Part shown: one piece after another, positions 19,518 through 29,900 of the stretch
Layout: each line of letters opens with the position of its first letter
Position numbering within the stretch: the first letter of the stretch is position 1
Source: Kiritimatiellia bacterium
GTDB lineage: Bacteria > Verrucomicrobiota > Kiritimatiellia > RFP12 > UBA1067
Direction of reading: 5' to 3'
Assembly (NCBI GenBank): GCA_016296065.1
Contig: JAEDKA010000001.1
Coordinates: 124,001-188,000, forward strand
Length of the DNA stretch: 64,000 nucleotides
Position numbers and translations under genes: made by a program
The notes under the pieces: model-generated
Told to the model about the DNA's origin: nothing
Database searches by the model: none
The model's input: only the letters and a program-made list of their open reading frames with translations

Positions 19518-22500
19518 ATGAACAACTATCGTCTTGTTACTGTTGCGGCGATTGCCGCAGCTGGGGTTGGTATGGCTTGCGCGGCGGATGCGCCGCGGAA
19601 CATCGCGTTCAGGCGCTTGGTCGCGCAGTCGAGCGCCGCGGACTTCACGCACGTTGGACATCTCGTTACCGACGGCGTCCGCTCGACGGCGCCGGTCCGC
19701 AAGGCGAGCGTCGCCTCGCAGTATCCGGACCTTAGCCCCGACGGCGAGCGCCCCGAGAAGGCGATAGACGGATCGAAGGGGACGAAATGGCTTGTTTTCA
19801 AGGACAAGTGCGAGCTGACCGTCACGCTTCCAGAGCCGGCGCGCGCCGCGCGCTATCTCGTTGCCTCCGCGAACGACGTGCCGGCGCGCGATCCGCGCAG
19901 GTGGCGCATTCTCGGGTCCGTCGACGGCAGGGACTACGTCGAGATCGCGCGCACCGACGGCGACGTCGTCTTCGGCGGAAGGCACGACGCGAAGACCTGG
20001 CCCATCGCGAAGCCGGGCGCGTACCGCCACTACCGCCTTGCCGTGGACGCAAGCGGCGGCGGGCTGGCGCAGGACGGGAAGACGGCCACGATGCAGATAT
20101 CCGAGTTCGACCTCCTCGACGAAGACGGCAAGTCCATAATCCGCCATGCCGGCGAGGATGCGTTCCAGAGCCAGTGGGTAAGCAAAGGGGCGAGCGGCGA
20201 ATGGCTTGTTGTCGACCTCGGAGCGCCGAGCCGCGTCGACCGCGTGAACGTCCACTGGGTGAAGGGCGGCGAGGCGGAGAAGTACAGCGTCGAGCTGTCT
20301 GCGGACGGGAAGACGTGGCGCCGCGCGGAGTCCGGCAAGGACGTGCGCTTCGTGCGCCTTGCGTGCGAGCAGGCGAAGGGCGATGCGTTTGCCGTCGACG
20401 AGATCGAGGTGTGGGGCGCGAACGGACTTTCCTACGCGCTGCCTCCGCAGGCGCCGCTCGGCCGCGCGCTCCGCGAGCCGCTGCGCGGCGGCAACTGGCG
20501 GCTTTCGCCCGCGCGCGACGTCGCGGCGAGCGGCGAGGAGATGACGCGAGGCGCCTTCGACGACTCGAAGTGGCTACCCGCCGTCGTGCCGGGAACCGTC
20601 GTTACGTCGTACCTCAGGGCCGGCGCGATACCGGACATGAACATAGCCGACAACCAGCTGATGATCTCCGAGGGATTCTTCCTCGACGACTTCTGGTACC
20701 GCAACACGTTCGAGGTGCCGTCGTCAAGGAAGGGTGGACGCGTCTGGCTGAACTTCGACGCTATCAACTGGAAGGGCGACGTCTACTTCAACGGAGAGAA
20801 CGTCGGCTCGATAGAGGGCGCGTTCCTGAGAAAGTCGTTCGACGTGACCAGGCTAGTGCGCTTCGGCTCGGAAAACCGCCTCGCAGTGCGCATCCACCGC
20901 AACGCGACGCCCGGCAACGTCACCGTGCAGGACATGAACAGCCCAGGCGGGAACGGAGGCGTGCTCGGTCGCGACAATCCGACGATCCACGCGTCCATCG
21001 GATGGGACTGGGTTCCCACGGTGCGCGGGCGCAACATCGGCATCTACCGCGACGTGTCGCTTTCGTACAGCCACGACGTGACGCTGTCGGACGGATGGGT
21101 GGTTACCGACCTTGACGTCGACAACAAGGACTTCTCCATGGCGAAGGCGACTGTGCGCGTCCGCGCGCGAAACGCCGCGGAAAAGCCTGTCAGGACGACG
21201 CTTGCAGCGACAATTGCGCCGGGCGGATATTCCGTAAAGACGGATGTCGAGCTCGCGGCGGGAGAGACGCGCGAGGTGGAAGTCGGAACGGTCGAGATGA
21301 AGAACCCGAAGCTCTGGTGGCCTGTCACCTACGGCGACCAGCCGCTCTACACTGCCTCGATCGCCGCATCAGCCGACGGGAAAAGGTCTGACGTCCACGC
21401 GTTCAAGTTCGGCGTGCGCGAATTCACCTACAGCGAAGGAAAACCGCTCAAGATATACTGCAACGGCGTGCGCATCGTCTGCCGCGGCGGAAACTGGGGA
21501 ATGGACGACGCGAACCTCGCGGCGACGCCGCTCGACTACGACACGAAGGTGAGGCTCCACGCCGAGGCGAACCTAACGATGATCCGCAACTGGGTCGGCA
21601 TGACGAACAGCGACGACTTCTACAAGGCGTGCGACAAGTACGGCGTACTCGTGTGGGACGACTTCTGGCTCGCGAACCCGAGCGACGGACCGGACCCGGC
21701 GGATCCGAAGATGTTCCTCGCCAACGCGGCGGACAAGATACTGAAGAACAGGCACCATGCGTCGATCCCGCTCTACTGCGCGCGCAACGAGGGCAATCCG
21801 CCGAAGACGCTCGCGGACGATCTGCCGCGGCTTTGCCGCGAGCTGGACGGAACGCGCCACTACATTCCGCACTCCGCGGGCGGGACGGTGAGCGGATTCG
21901 GCCCGTACTCCGTGCGCGATCCGAAGTGGTATTTCGCCAACGCTCCCGAGACGCTGCACAGCGAGCGCGGACAGCCGAACGTCCCGGAGATCGAGACGAT
22001 GCGCGAGATGCTCGGCCCGGACCACCAGTGGCCGATGGACGTCGTCTGGGGGATGCATGACTACACGCGCGGCGGCGCGCAGGGATGCAACGGCTTCACG
22101 GACTACATCCGCCGCTCCTACGCGGAGCCGAAGAACCTCGAGGAGTTCACGCGCCTCGCGCAGGCCGTGGAGTACGAGAATCACAAGGCGATGTTCGAGT
22201 CCGTATACGCCAAGGGCGGCAACGGAATCCTCATGTGGATGAGCCAGAGCGCGTGGCCGTCGATGGTGTGGCAGACATACGACTACTGGCATGACGTGAA
22301 CGGAGGCTTCTACGGCGCGAAGGTCGGCAACCAGCCCGTCAACGTGATACTCAATCAGAATGCGCGCCGTTTCATCGCCGTCAACGCGACGGGAGTCCCG
22401 TTCTCCGGCAAGGCGAAGGTCGAGTTCTTCGACATTGACGGAAGGCGTCTTGAGGCGAAGGAGGAGGCGGTGTCGCTTGAGGCGGACGGCCGCATCGATC

Positions 22501-23957
22501 TCTTCGACCTTCCGGCGATAGAGGCGAAGGAAGGCGTGCTTCTCATCCGCGCGACGATAGGCAAGGCCGAGAACTTCACCTGGATCAATGTCAAGAAGGA
22601 CCGCGACTACAGGGCGCTCGTTCCGCTTCTCTCCGGCAGCGCAGAGCTGTCCGCGACAAAGGTCGTTGCGGGCTCTTCCGGGGCGAAGGGCGAGGTGACG
22701 GTCTCGAACACGTCGGGCCGTCCGCAGCTGCTCGTGAGCCTCAAGCTCGTCGACGCGCAGGGCCGCCGCGTGCTGCCCGTGCACTGGTCGGACAACTTCT
22801 TCTCGCTCATGCCCGGCGAAACCCGCCGCGTGTCGTTCGATGCGACGTCCGTTGACAAGGCTCTCGTTCCCGGTCTTCGCGTCGTACAGCGCGTCACGAA
22901 GTTCCGCGCGCCGGGCGAGATGCCGGAATGGGCGTTCGGCCCGTTCGTCAGGCCGAATGGCGTCAACCCCGTAATATCGCCGAACAAGGAGTCCGTGTTC
23001 GACTGCCCGATGCGGAAGCGCCCGATCAAGTGGGAGGAAAGCGACACGTTCAATCCGGCGGCGGCCGTGAAGGACGGGAAGATCGTCGTGCTCTACCGCG
23101 CCGAGGACAACACGGCGCAGGGAATCGGCAGCAGGACGTCTCGCCTCGGCTACGCGGTGACGACGGACGGGTTCACGATGAAGCGCGAAGCTGCGCCGGT
23201 CCTGTTTCCGTGCGAGGACGGCCAGAAGGAATTCGACTGGGAGGGCGGATGCGAGGATCCGCGCGTCGCTATGACGGAGGACGGACTCTACGTCCTCACC
23301 TACACATCGTGGAACAGGAAGCTCCCGAGGCTCTGCATCGCGACCTCGCGTGACCTCAGGCACTGGAAGAAGCACGGGCCGGCGTTCGCACGGCTCGAAG
23401 GCGAGAAGGGCCTTGCGCGCGGAAGCAAGTCCGCTGCGATTCTCCAGCGGCAGGATGCGAACGACCCCGCGCGCTGGGTAATCGCGAAGGTCGGCGGAAA
23501 GTACGTCATGTACTGGGGAGAGGGTGCTGTCAACGTGGCGACGAGCGAAAACCTCGTCGACTGGATCCACGAGGGAATGGTGATGGCGCCGCGCGCCGGA
23601 TTCTTCGACAGTGCGCTTACCGAGGTCGGCCCGGCGGCACTTCTCACGAAGAAGGGTATCGTCGTGTTCTACAACGGCAAGAACGCGACGGACGGACGCG
23701 CGGACCAGAAGTATCCCAAGGGCGTCTACTGCGGCGGTCAGGCGCTTTTCGACGCGGCGAATCCGAAGAAGTTCCTCGACAGGCTCGACGTCCCCTACTT
23801 CAAGCCGGAGGCGGACTTCGAGAAGACCGGCCAGTACAAGGACGGCACCGTGTTCACCGAGGGCCTCGTCTTCTACAGGGGCAAATGGCACCTCTACTAC
23901 GGCTGTGCCGACTCTTTCGTCGGCTATGCCGTGTGGAATCCGGGTACCGGGAAGTAA
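19518..23957 (+). CDS. Two F5/8C-like domains, GH2 exo-beta-glycosidase and GH130 in one secreted chain
   Basis: A 1479-residue protein starting 4 bases after the previous stop, with GAGG 7 bases upstream of its ATG. A signal peptide precedes two F5/8C-like domains (about 30-205 and 215-300). A GH2 unit follows (about 310-1100) that resembles the mannosidase/exo-glucosaminidase branch: acid/base candidate Glu758 in CARNEGNPP, nucleophile candidate Glu816 in LHSERGQ, and SQSAWPSMVWQTYDYWHD. Residues about 1150-1479 match GH130 (TFNPAAAVKDGKIVVLYRAED, GGCEDPRVAMTEDGLYVLTYT, general-acid candidate Asp1247). GH130 enzymes act on beta-mannosides, some by phosphorolysis; a secreted one is more likely a hydrolase. 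Together the two domains suggest attack on a mannose- or hexosamine-containing glycan. The fusion itself is unusual. Confidence 0.85.
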   Translation: MNNYRLVTVAAIAAAGVGMACAADAPRNIAFRRLVAQSSAADFTHVGHLVTDGVRSTAPVRKASVASQYPDLSPDGERPEKAIDGSKGTKWLVFKDKCELTVTLPEPARAARYLVASANDVPARDPRRWRILGSVDGRDYVEIARTDGDVVFGGRHDAKTWPIAKPGAYRHYRLAVDASGGGLAQDGKTATMQISEFDLLDEDGKSIIRHAGEDAFQSQWVSKGASGEWLVVDLGAPSRVDRVNVHWVKGGEAEKYSVELSADGKTWRRAESGKDVRFVRLACEQAKGDAFAVDEIEVWGANGLSYALPPQAPLGRALREPLRGGNWRLSPARDVAASGEEMTRGAFDDSKWLPAVVPGTVVTSYLRAGAIPDMNIADNQLMISEGFFLDDFWYRNTFEVPSSRKGGRVWLNFDAINWKGDVYFNGENVGSIEGAFLRKSFDVTRLVRFGSENRLAVRIHRNATPGNVTVQDMNSPGGNGGVLGRDNPTIHASIGWDWVPTVRGRNIGIYRDVSLSYSHDVTLSDGWVVTDLDVDNKDFSMAKATVRVRARNAAEKPVRTTLAATIAPGGYSVKTDVELAAGETREVEVGTVEMKNPKLWWPVTYGDQPLYTASIAASADGKRSDVHAFKFGVREFTYSEGKPLKIYCNGVRIVCRGGNWGMDDANLAATPLDYDTKVRLHAEANLTMIRNWVGMTNSDDFYKACDKYGVLVWDDFWLANPSDGPDPADPKMFLANAADKILKNRHHASIPLYCARNEGNPPKTLADDLPRLCRELDGTRHYIPHSAGGTVSGFGPYSVRDPKWYFANAPETLHSERGQPNVPEIETMREMLGPDHQWPMDVVWGMHDYTRGGAQGCNGFTDYIRRSYAEPKNLEEFTRLAQAVEYENHKAMFESVYAKGGNGILMWMSQSAWPSMVWQTYDYWHDVNGGFYGAKVGNQPVNVILNQNARRFIAVNATGVPFSGKAKVEFFDIDGRRLEAKEEAVSLEADGRIDLFDLPAIEAKEGVLLIRATIGKAENFTWINVKKDRDYRALVPLLSGSAELSATKVVAGSSGAKGEVTVSNTSGRPQLLVSLKLVDAQGRRVLPVHWSDNFFSLMPGETRRVSFDATSVDKALVPGLRVVQRVTKFRAPGEMPEWAFGPFVRPNGVNPVISPNKESVFDCPMRKRPIKWEESDTFNPAAAVKDGKIVVLYRAEDNTAQGIGSRTSRLGYAVTTDGFTMKREAAPVLFPCEDGQKEFDWEGGCEDPRVAMTEDGLYVLTYTSWNRKLPRLCIATSRDLRHWKKHGPAFARLEGEKGLARGSKSAAILQRQDANDPARWVIAKVGGKYVMYWGEGAVNVATSENLVDWIHEGMVMAPRAGFFDSALTEVGPAALLTKKGIVVFYNGKNATDGRADQKYPKGVYCGGQALFDAANPKKFLDRLDVPYFKPEADFEKTGQYKDGTVFTEGLVFYRGKWHLYYGCADSFVGYAVWNPGTGK

Positions 23958-23980
23958 ATCAAAACAAAGGAAAAAAAGAG

Positions 23981-25423
23981 ATGAAGCATACGACATGGTT
24001 CTTTGCGGCCGTCGCCGCGCTGACATTCGCATCGGACGGAACTTGCGCGGAGGCTGCCTCGGCAAGCCAGCCTTCAGCGCCAAAGACATACTGCAATCCG
24101 ATGCCGTTGCCGGGGATTCCGGTTAACAGCGGCTGCCGCAACGGCAAGCCGAGCCGCACACCGGGCTCGTCCTATCGCGAGATCGCCGACCCGTCGTTCC
24201 TCTATGACAACGGAACGCTCTACCTCTATCCCTCAATGGGCATGGCGTGGAAGTCGAAAGACTGCGGCGCGACATGGGAGCAGATCGACGTCGGCGTCTA
24301 CGACCTCGGCTACGCGCCGACGGCGGTGAAGCACCGCGGCAAGTACTACCTCACGACTGGTGGGTCGCAGCTTCACGTCGCCGACTCGCCGGAGGGTCCG
24401 TTCAAGCCTATAGGCCGCATCGCGCGACCCAAGGTCGACGGGAAGGAGATGTCGTACGACGACCCGATGCTGTTCTCGGACGATGACGAGCGGCTCTACG
24501 TCTACTTCGGCTGCTCCCCGCGCGGCGGTATCTGGGGAATCGAGCTTGACTCCAAGAATCCCCTCGCCTTCATCGGCGAGCCGAAGCAGCTCATCAAGTT
24601 CGAGCCGGAGGAGCATCCATGGGAGTGCAAGCCCAACAACCTCAGCGAGGCATGGATGGAGGGCTCGTGGATGATCAAGATCAACGGACGCTACTGTCTC
24701 GTCTTCTCCTCTTCTGGAACGGAGAACAACACGTACGCGATGGGCGCGGCGTGGAGCGACAAGCCGCTCGGGCCGTTCGTAAAGCAGCGCAAAAATCCGT
24801 TCCTCCGTTCGACGACGGGCGTGGTGCGCGGCACTTCGCACGGCAGCATCATCCCGCATCCGATCGCGAAGGACCGCTTCATGGTCGCCTACAGCATCCT
24901 CGTAGGCAACCGTGGCAACTTCGAGCGACTGGTCGGCTTCGACAACCTGCGGCTGGACGCGAACGGCGACTTCGAGGTCTCCGAGCCGACCGAGACGCCG
25001 CAGTACGCCGACGGTTCCGGCGCGGTGCCGTGGTACCGTCTGCCGTTCACGAACCCGTCTCGTCCGGAGGCGACGGACCAGAACCTGAAAACGTGGTCGC
25101 CGATATACGAATACGGCGCGGAGCCAGTCTTCAAAGCCCCGTATTCTGGCGTCATCCGCGCCGTGCGCATCTGCTGGGCCGACCTCGGAATGGACTATGC
25201 CAACGGCGCCGTTCCGGGTCCGTACAAGTATCTCATCCAGTACCGCTTCAACGGCAAGGACGGATGGAAGACGCTCGTCGACCGCCGCGACAACGAGAAG
25301 GACCTCTACGTTGACTACGTCGAGACGCCCCGTGTGCGTGCGGACGAGATACGCATCAAGGTCTCCGGCGCACCAAAGGGCATCACGCCGGCCATTTCCG
25401 ACATTTCCGTATTCGTTGAATAA
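23981..25423 (+). CDS. Secreted GH43-type glycosidase (arabinofuranosidase/xylosidase-like)
   Basis: A 480-residue protein; the start is set by the signal peptide MKHTTWFFAAVAALTFASDG and an AAAGGAAAA site. A five-bladed propeller has the GH43 catalytic triad in place: base Asp70 in REIADPSF, pKa-tuning Asp161 in YDDPMLF and acid Glu227 in MEGSWMIK. A C-terminal beta-sandwich (about 350-480) begins near YADGSGAVPWYRLPF. The whole protein matches the last 450 residues of the GH2 fusion at 26978, with one shared run of 43 identical residues. GH43 members usually release arabinofuranose or xylose; specificity cannot be told here. It lies 23 bases after the GH2-GH130 gene. Confidence 0.88.
   Translation: MKHTTWFFAAVAALTFASDGTCAEAASASQPSAPKTYCNPMPLPGIPVNSGCRNGKPSRTPGSSYREIADPSFLYDNGTLYLYPSMGMAWKSKDCGATWEQIDVGVYDLGYAPTAVKHRGKYYLTTGGSQLHVADSPEGPFKPIGRIARPKVDGKEMSYDDPMLFSDDDERLYVYFGCSPRGGIWGIELDSKNPLAFIGEPKQLIKFEPEEHPWECKPNNLSEAWMEGSWMIKINGRYCLVFSSSGTENNTYAMGAAWSDKPLGPFVKQRKNPFLRSTTGVVRGTSHGSIIPHPIAKDRFMVAYSILVGNRGNFERLVGFDNLRLDANGDFEVSEPTETPQYADGSGAVPWYRLPFTNPSRPEATDQNLKTWSPIYEYGAEPVFKAPYSGVIRAVRICWADLGMDYANGAVPGPYKYLIQYRFNGKDGWKTLVDRRDNEKDLYVDYVETPRVRADEIRIKVSGAPKGITPAISDISVFVE
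24574..24704 (+). repeat. GH43 duplicated tract, copy 1 (partner 31042-31172)
   Basis: These 131 bases match 31042-31172 with only two differences by eye, both synonymous, while the flanking parts of the two GH43 coding regions differ at many third positions. The pattern suits a duplication followed by local gene conversion. Confidence 0.8.
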
Positions 25424-25455
25424 ACAAGTCCCAAATATAAGAAGGACGGAAGCAA

Positions 25456-26958
25456 ATGAACACATCACGAATGAGATATCTGCCGCTGGCGTTTGCCCTC
25501 GCGGCGTCGGGAGCGTGGGCGGCGGTTCGTCCGGGGGCGCCGTTCGCGGACGGCATGGTGCTTCAGCGCGACGCGAACGTCGCGGTCTGGGGCACGGCCG
25601 ATCCGGGCGAGGCGGTGAGGGTGACATTCGCCGGGAATTCCGTTTCGACGAAGGCGGACGCCTCGGGCCACTGGCGCGTCGCGCTGCCTGCGATGGGCGC
25701 GTCGAAGGAGTCGCGCACGCTCGAGATAAACGACCTGCTCATAAAGGACGTCCTTGTAGGTGAGGTGTGGTTTTGCTCAGGGCAGTCCAACGCCGAGATG
25801 CCGCTCGTCTGTCCGGGGCCGCACTTCTCCGAGCGCCAGGGACGCCTCGTCGCGCAGATGACCCACAAGCCGTACATCCGCTACGTCTACGCGAGCGACT
25901 ACAAGTTCAGCGTAAAGCCCAAGACGCAGGCGGACTATCCCGTCGTCTGGAAGAAGTTCATGCCAGAGAACCTCGGGAAGGATCCGAGCTTCTCGGCGAT
26001 GGGCGTCTACTTCGCGCTGGAGCTCTATTCGGCTCTTGATGTTCCGATCGGGATCGTCGGCGCGTGCCAGGGCGGAACGAACATCGACGCATGGACGCCG
26101 CGCTCGGGCTATGCCGGGAAGGAGTCGCTAAAGGCGGTTGCGGACTGGAAGGTTGTCGACAAGGACGGCTGGAAGCAGGAGATGAGCCACATGCCGATCT
26201 GGGAGGTTCACCAGCAGCCGACGGTGCTCTGGAACGAGATGGTGCAGCCGTGGTGTCCGATGACGATGCGCGGTTTCATCTGGTACCAGGGTTGCCACAA
26301 CTCGCGCGAGGCACACCTCTACTGCGCGAAGATGCACGCCCTCTACGACGGATGGAAGACCGAGTTCGAGAACCCGAACCTCAAGCTCTACTTCGTCCAG
26401 CTCGCCCCGTATTCCGACGACTGGTACGACATCCAGCTCGCGCAGGCGAAGTTCGCCGCGGAGGAGCCGAACGCCTCGATGGTGACGACGGTCGACATCG
26501 GCTGCTGGGACGACATACATCCCGGCGACAAGCTGCCCGTCGGCAAGCGCCTCGCCGCGCTCGCGATGCAGCACGACTACGGCTTCACGGACGTCGTCGG
26601 CGAAGCGCCGGTGTTCAAGTCGGCGGAAGTTCGCGACGGCAAGGCCGTCTTGACGTTCGAGAACGCAACGGGGTGGTACGTGCGGAACGACGACTGGAGC
26701 CTCCTCGCCGGCTTCGAGCTAAAGGCCGAGGACGGGACATGGAAGGCGGCGCGACTCGTGAACGCCGACCACGGCGCGAAGGAGCGCAAGCCCTATTCGA
26801 CGAGCGGATGGGTCGATGGCGACAAGATAATCCTCGAGGCGGAAGGCGTCGCTCGACCAGTCGGCGTTCGCTATCTGCACGAAAAGCCCTGGCACGGCAG
26901 ACTGTTCGCCATGACTGGCCTTTCGCTCGGTCCGTTCGAGGCAGAGTTCGGAAAATGA
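25456..26958 (+). CDS. Secreted sialate O-acetylesterase-like (SASA) carbohydrate acetylesterase
   Basis: A 500-residue protein with a signal peptide (MNTSRMRYLPLAFALAASGAWA). It opens with an Ig-like domain (PFADGMVLQRDANVAVWGTADPGE). The SASA SGNH-type hydrolase follows, with nucleophile Ser111 in FCSGQSNAEMP, a GVYFALELYSALDVPIGIV block, WYQGCHN, and a probable catalytic Asp353-x-His355 in DDIHPGDK. The C-terminal sandwich ends near LGPFEAEFGK. Family members remove acetyl groups from sialic acids or from plant polysaccharides such as xylan. With no sialidase nearby, polysaccharide deacetylation is the better guess. Lies between two GH43-containing genes in the 16538-35708 unit. Confidence 0.88.
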   Translation: MNTSRMRYLPLAFALAASGAWAAVRPGAPFADGMVLQRDANVAVWGTADPGEAVRVTFAGNSVSTKADASGHWRVALPAMGASKESRTLEINDLLIKDVLVGEVWFCSGQSNAEMPLVCPGPHFSERQGRLVAQMTHKPYIRYVYASDYKFSVKPKTQADYPVVWKKFMPENLGKDPSFSAMGVYFALELYSALDVPIGIVGACQGGTNIDAWTPRSGYAGKESLKAVADWKVVDKDGWKQEMSHMPIWEVHQQPTVLWNEMVQPWCPMTMRGFIWYQGCHNSREAHLYCAKMHALYDGWKTEFENPNLKLYFVQLAPYSDDWYDIQLAQAKFAAEEPNASMVTTVDIGCWDDIHPGDKLPVGKRLAALAMQHDYGFTDVVGEAPVFKSAEVRDGKAVLTFENATGWYVRNDDWSLLAGFELKAEDGTWKAARLVNADHGAKERKPYSTSGWVDGDKIILEAEGVARPVGVRYLHEKPWHGRLFAMTGLSLGPFEAEFGK

Positions 26959-26977
26959 TATCCAATCGGGAGGCACT

Positions 26978-29900
26978 ATGAAAACGAAGATGATGTGCGC
27001 AGTGCTGCTGTCGCTCGGACTGGCGGGTTTTGCTGCGTGGAATCTGGGTGCGGCTGACAGGACGACAACCTCGCTCGGCGGGGACGGATGGAAGCTATGG
27101 CTGGACCGCGATGCATCGTATGAGCGCGACACGCTTTACGTTGCGGCGGCGGATTCGGCGAAGATAAAGGCGGGTGAGCCCGGGTGGTGGACGCCGGTCG
27201 ACGTCGCGGCGGTGCCGGTGAATCCGCCGACGTGCGGATGGGACTCGCTCTTTTCGAAGTCGGTTGCCGCGACGTCCGCGGAGGAGGCCTGGCGCGACCG
27301 CGCCCTTTCCGTCGACGTGTCCGTGCCTGGCACGGTCGAGGAGTATTTCTTTGACGCGATTTCCGGCAACCGCCGGGGCGACCATGGTTCGGGTGACTAC
27401 CGCGGCGTGAGCTGGTGGGGGCGGACATTCGATGTTCCCGCGTCGGCGCGCGGACGCCGGGTGGCGCTTTTCTTCAAGGAAGGCGTGCGCTACCGCGTCG
27501 AGGTTTTCGTCAACCGCACTCTGGCGGCCTACGACCTCTCCGAGCATTCGCCGCTTGAGGTCGACATTACGAAGTTTGTGAAATGCGGCGGAAGGAACGA
27601 GCTGGCCGTCAGGATCACCGACGCGACCGGCGAGTTTTCGTGGGGCGAGTTCATCTTCGAGAAGTGGGGCAGTTACCTCTTCCCCGCTTCCCACGGTTTT
27701 GGGGGGATCATGGGTGATGTCGAGCTTGTCGTCACCGACAACGTGCGCGTAGACGACATCTTCGTGATGAACAGGACAAAGCCGCGCGAGATAGAAACGC
27801 GCATCGAGATCGCCAACGCGGCAGATGCGCCGCAAACCGTATACGCGGAGGCCGAAATCGTCGAGAACTGGGCGGCAAACAAGAAGGTTGCAAATCCGAA
27901 GACTGTCTTCCGCAAAAAGATAGGCGCCGTCTCTGTCCCGGCGAAAGGCGTCAAGTCCGTCGACTTCTCAGCCGTCGTCGACGGTGTGCGTCTGTGGGAC
28001 ATCGGCGACGCCAACCTCTACGACATGCGCGTTCTGCTCAAGGACGCGAAAGGGGCGCTCGTCGACAGCAGGTCCGTCCGGTTCGGCTTCAAGAACTTCG
28101 AGGTGCGTGGCGTCGGAAGCGACGCGCAGTTCTGGCTGAACGGACGTCGCGTGTTCCTTCTTTCCGCCATCAGCTGGGGATACTGGCCGTCCAACGGAAT
28201 GATTCCGACACCCGCGCTCGCGCGCAAGCATGTCGAGTCGGCAAAGGCTCTCGGCATGAACATGATAAACTTCCACCGCTGCCGCGGCAACCATGCGGTG
28301 CTGGACGCGGCGGACGAGATGGGCGTCCTGTACTACGAGGAGCCGGGCGGATACGTGAGCCACCGCCACAAGCCAGACGAGGCGAAGGATCTTGACGACA
28401 AGATCGCGTTCGAGCTCTGCCGGCAGAAGTTCCTGAGGATGGTCAAGGATCACCGCAACCACCCGTCGCTCGCCATCTACAACATGGTCAACGAGCCGGG
28501 GTTCGGACCCGACGGCCGCGCGAAGGACGTCATGGCGTGCGGCCACGCGCTTGATCCGTCGCGTCTCATGGTGTACGGCTCGGGGTTCATGGGCGCGGGG
28601 CATCCGCAGGACATCAAGCTTCACATGCGTCCGTTCGACATGAACCAGTACGACGTCGGCTTCTGCGACATCCACAACGCGGGCAACTCCCCGGGCGTCT
28701 ATGTGGACAGCAACTACAACTCGCCGCGCGGCTTCCTGCGCAGCCTCCGCGACGAGAAGGAGATTCTGATCTGGGGCGAGGAGGGCGCGCTTGCCTCGCC
28801 GCCGCAGCTCGAGCTCATCCGCGAGCAGAAGAGGGGGTCTCTCAACGGCTGGGACGGGCAGCAGTACGACCTCTGGTACGAGGGCTATCGGTCGTACATC
28901 GACGGGAAGGGGCTCGCTAAGAACTTTCCGTCGATGACGGAACTCATAACGTCGATGGGCAACGTGATGTACTATGAGCATGGTCGCATCCTCGAGAACG
29001 TTCGCATCGCGGACGGCGCGGAGGCGTACATCCTCAACGGATACGAGTCGATGAAGGACGACAACACGTCCGGCGCCGTCGACTGCTACCGCAACCACAA
29101 GGGCGACCCGACGCTCATCTCGCGCTACATGAAGCCGCTCGTGATGAGCGTCAAGGCGCGCGAGAAACTCGGCGAGGTCGGCGACGTCAACGCCTTCGAC
29201 CTCTGGGTGCTCAACAACTACGCGATCCCGGCCGGGGAGTACACCGTCTCCTCCGCCGTGAAGACACCGTCCGGCAAGGTGCGCAGATTTCCCGACGCGA
29301 AGGTCAATGTCTCGGGCGGGGAGAAGTTCAGCGACCTTGCGGCGGAAGGGATAGAGGTGAAGCTTGACGACGGACCCGGATACTACCGCATCGCCGCGGC
29401 GCTCAAGGACGGCGCGGGCAAGGTGCTCGCGAATGGCACGGATGAAATGTTCGCCGTCGACTACAGGCGGACGAAGGTGTCGGCCAGGGGCGCAATCGTC
29501 GGAAGGGGGCCGGAGTACGTCTCGTTCGCAAAGAATGTCCTCAAGTCTGATCTCAGGACGTTCGAGAAGTCGATGGGACGTCTCGACTACATCCTTCTCG
29601 CTCCGACAGACCACAGCGAGCGGTTCAAGACAATCCCGTATTTCGCGTTCCGCGCAAAGGACGGCAAGACTCCGGGACTCGACCTCGAATACTTCCGCGG
29701 GAAGCGCTTCGAGCAGAAGGTCGACCACCGCGTCTCGACCGCGCCGATCGACTTCAATATCGACACAAAGCCCATCCCCGGCTACGACATACTCGGCTCG
29801 AACGACTTCTCGCTCCGCTGGGAGGGATACATCGCGAGCGACTGCACGGGCGAAGTCGAGTTCGAGTACAACTGCGACGACGGCGCGAGGGTGTGGTTCG

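Noticed and set aside
21573..24089. Very long open frames on the minus strand (also about 31872-34505, 14859-16427, 58850-60919)
   Set aside because: They lie exactly opposite strong plus-strand genes, have Arg/Val/Leu-rich compositions without domains or ribosome-binding sites, and result from high GC and codon bias.
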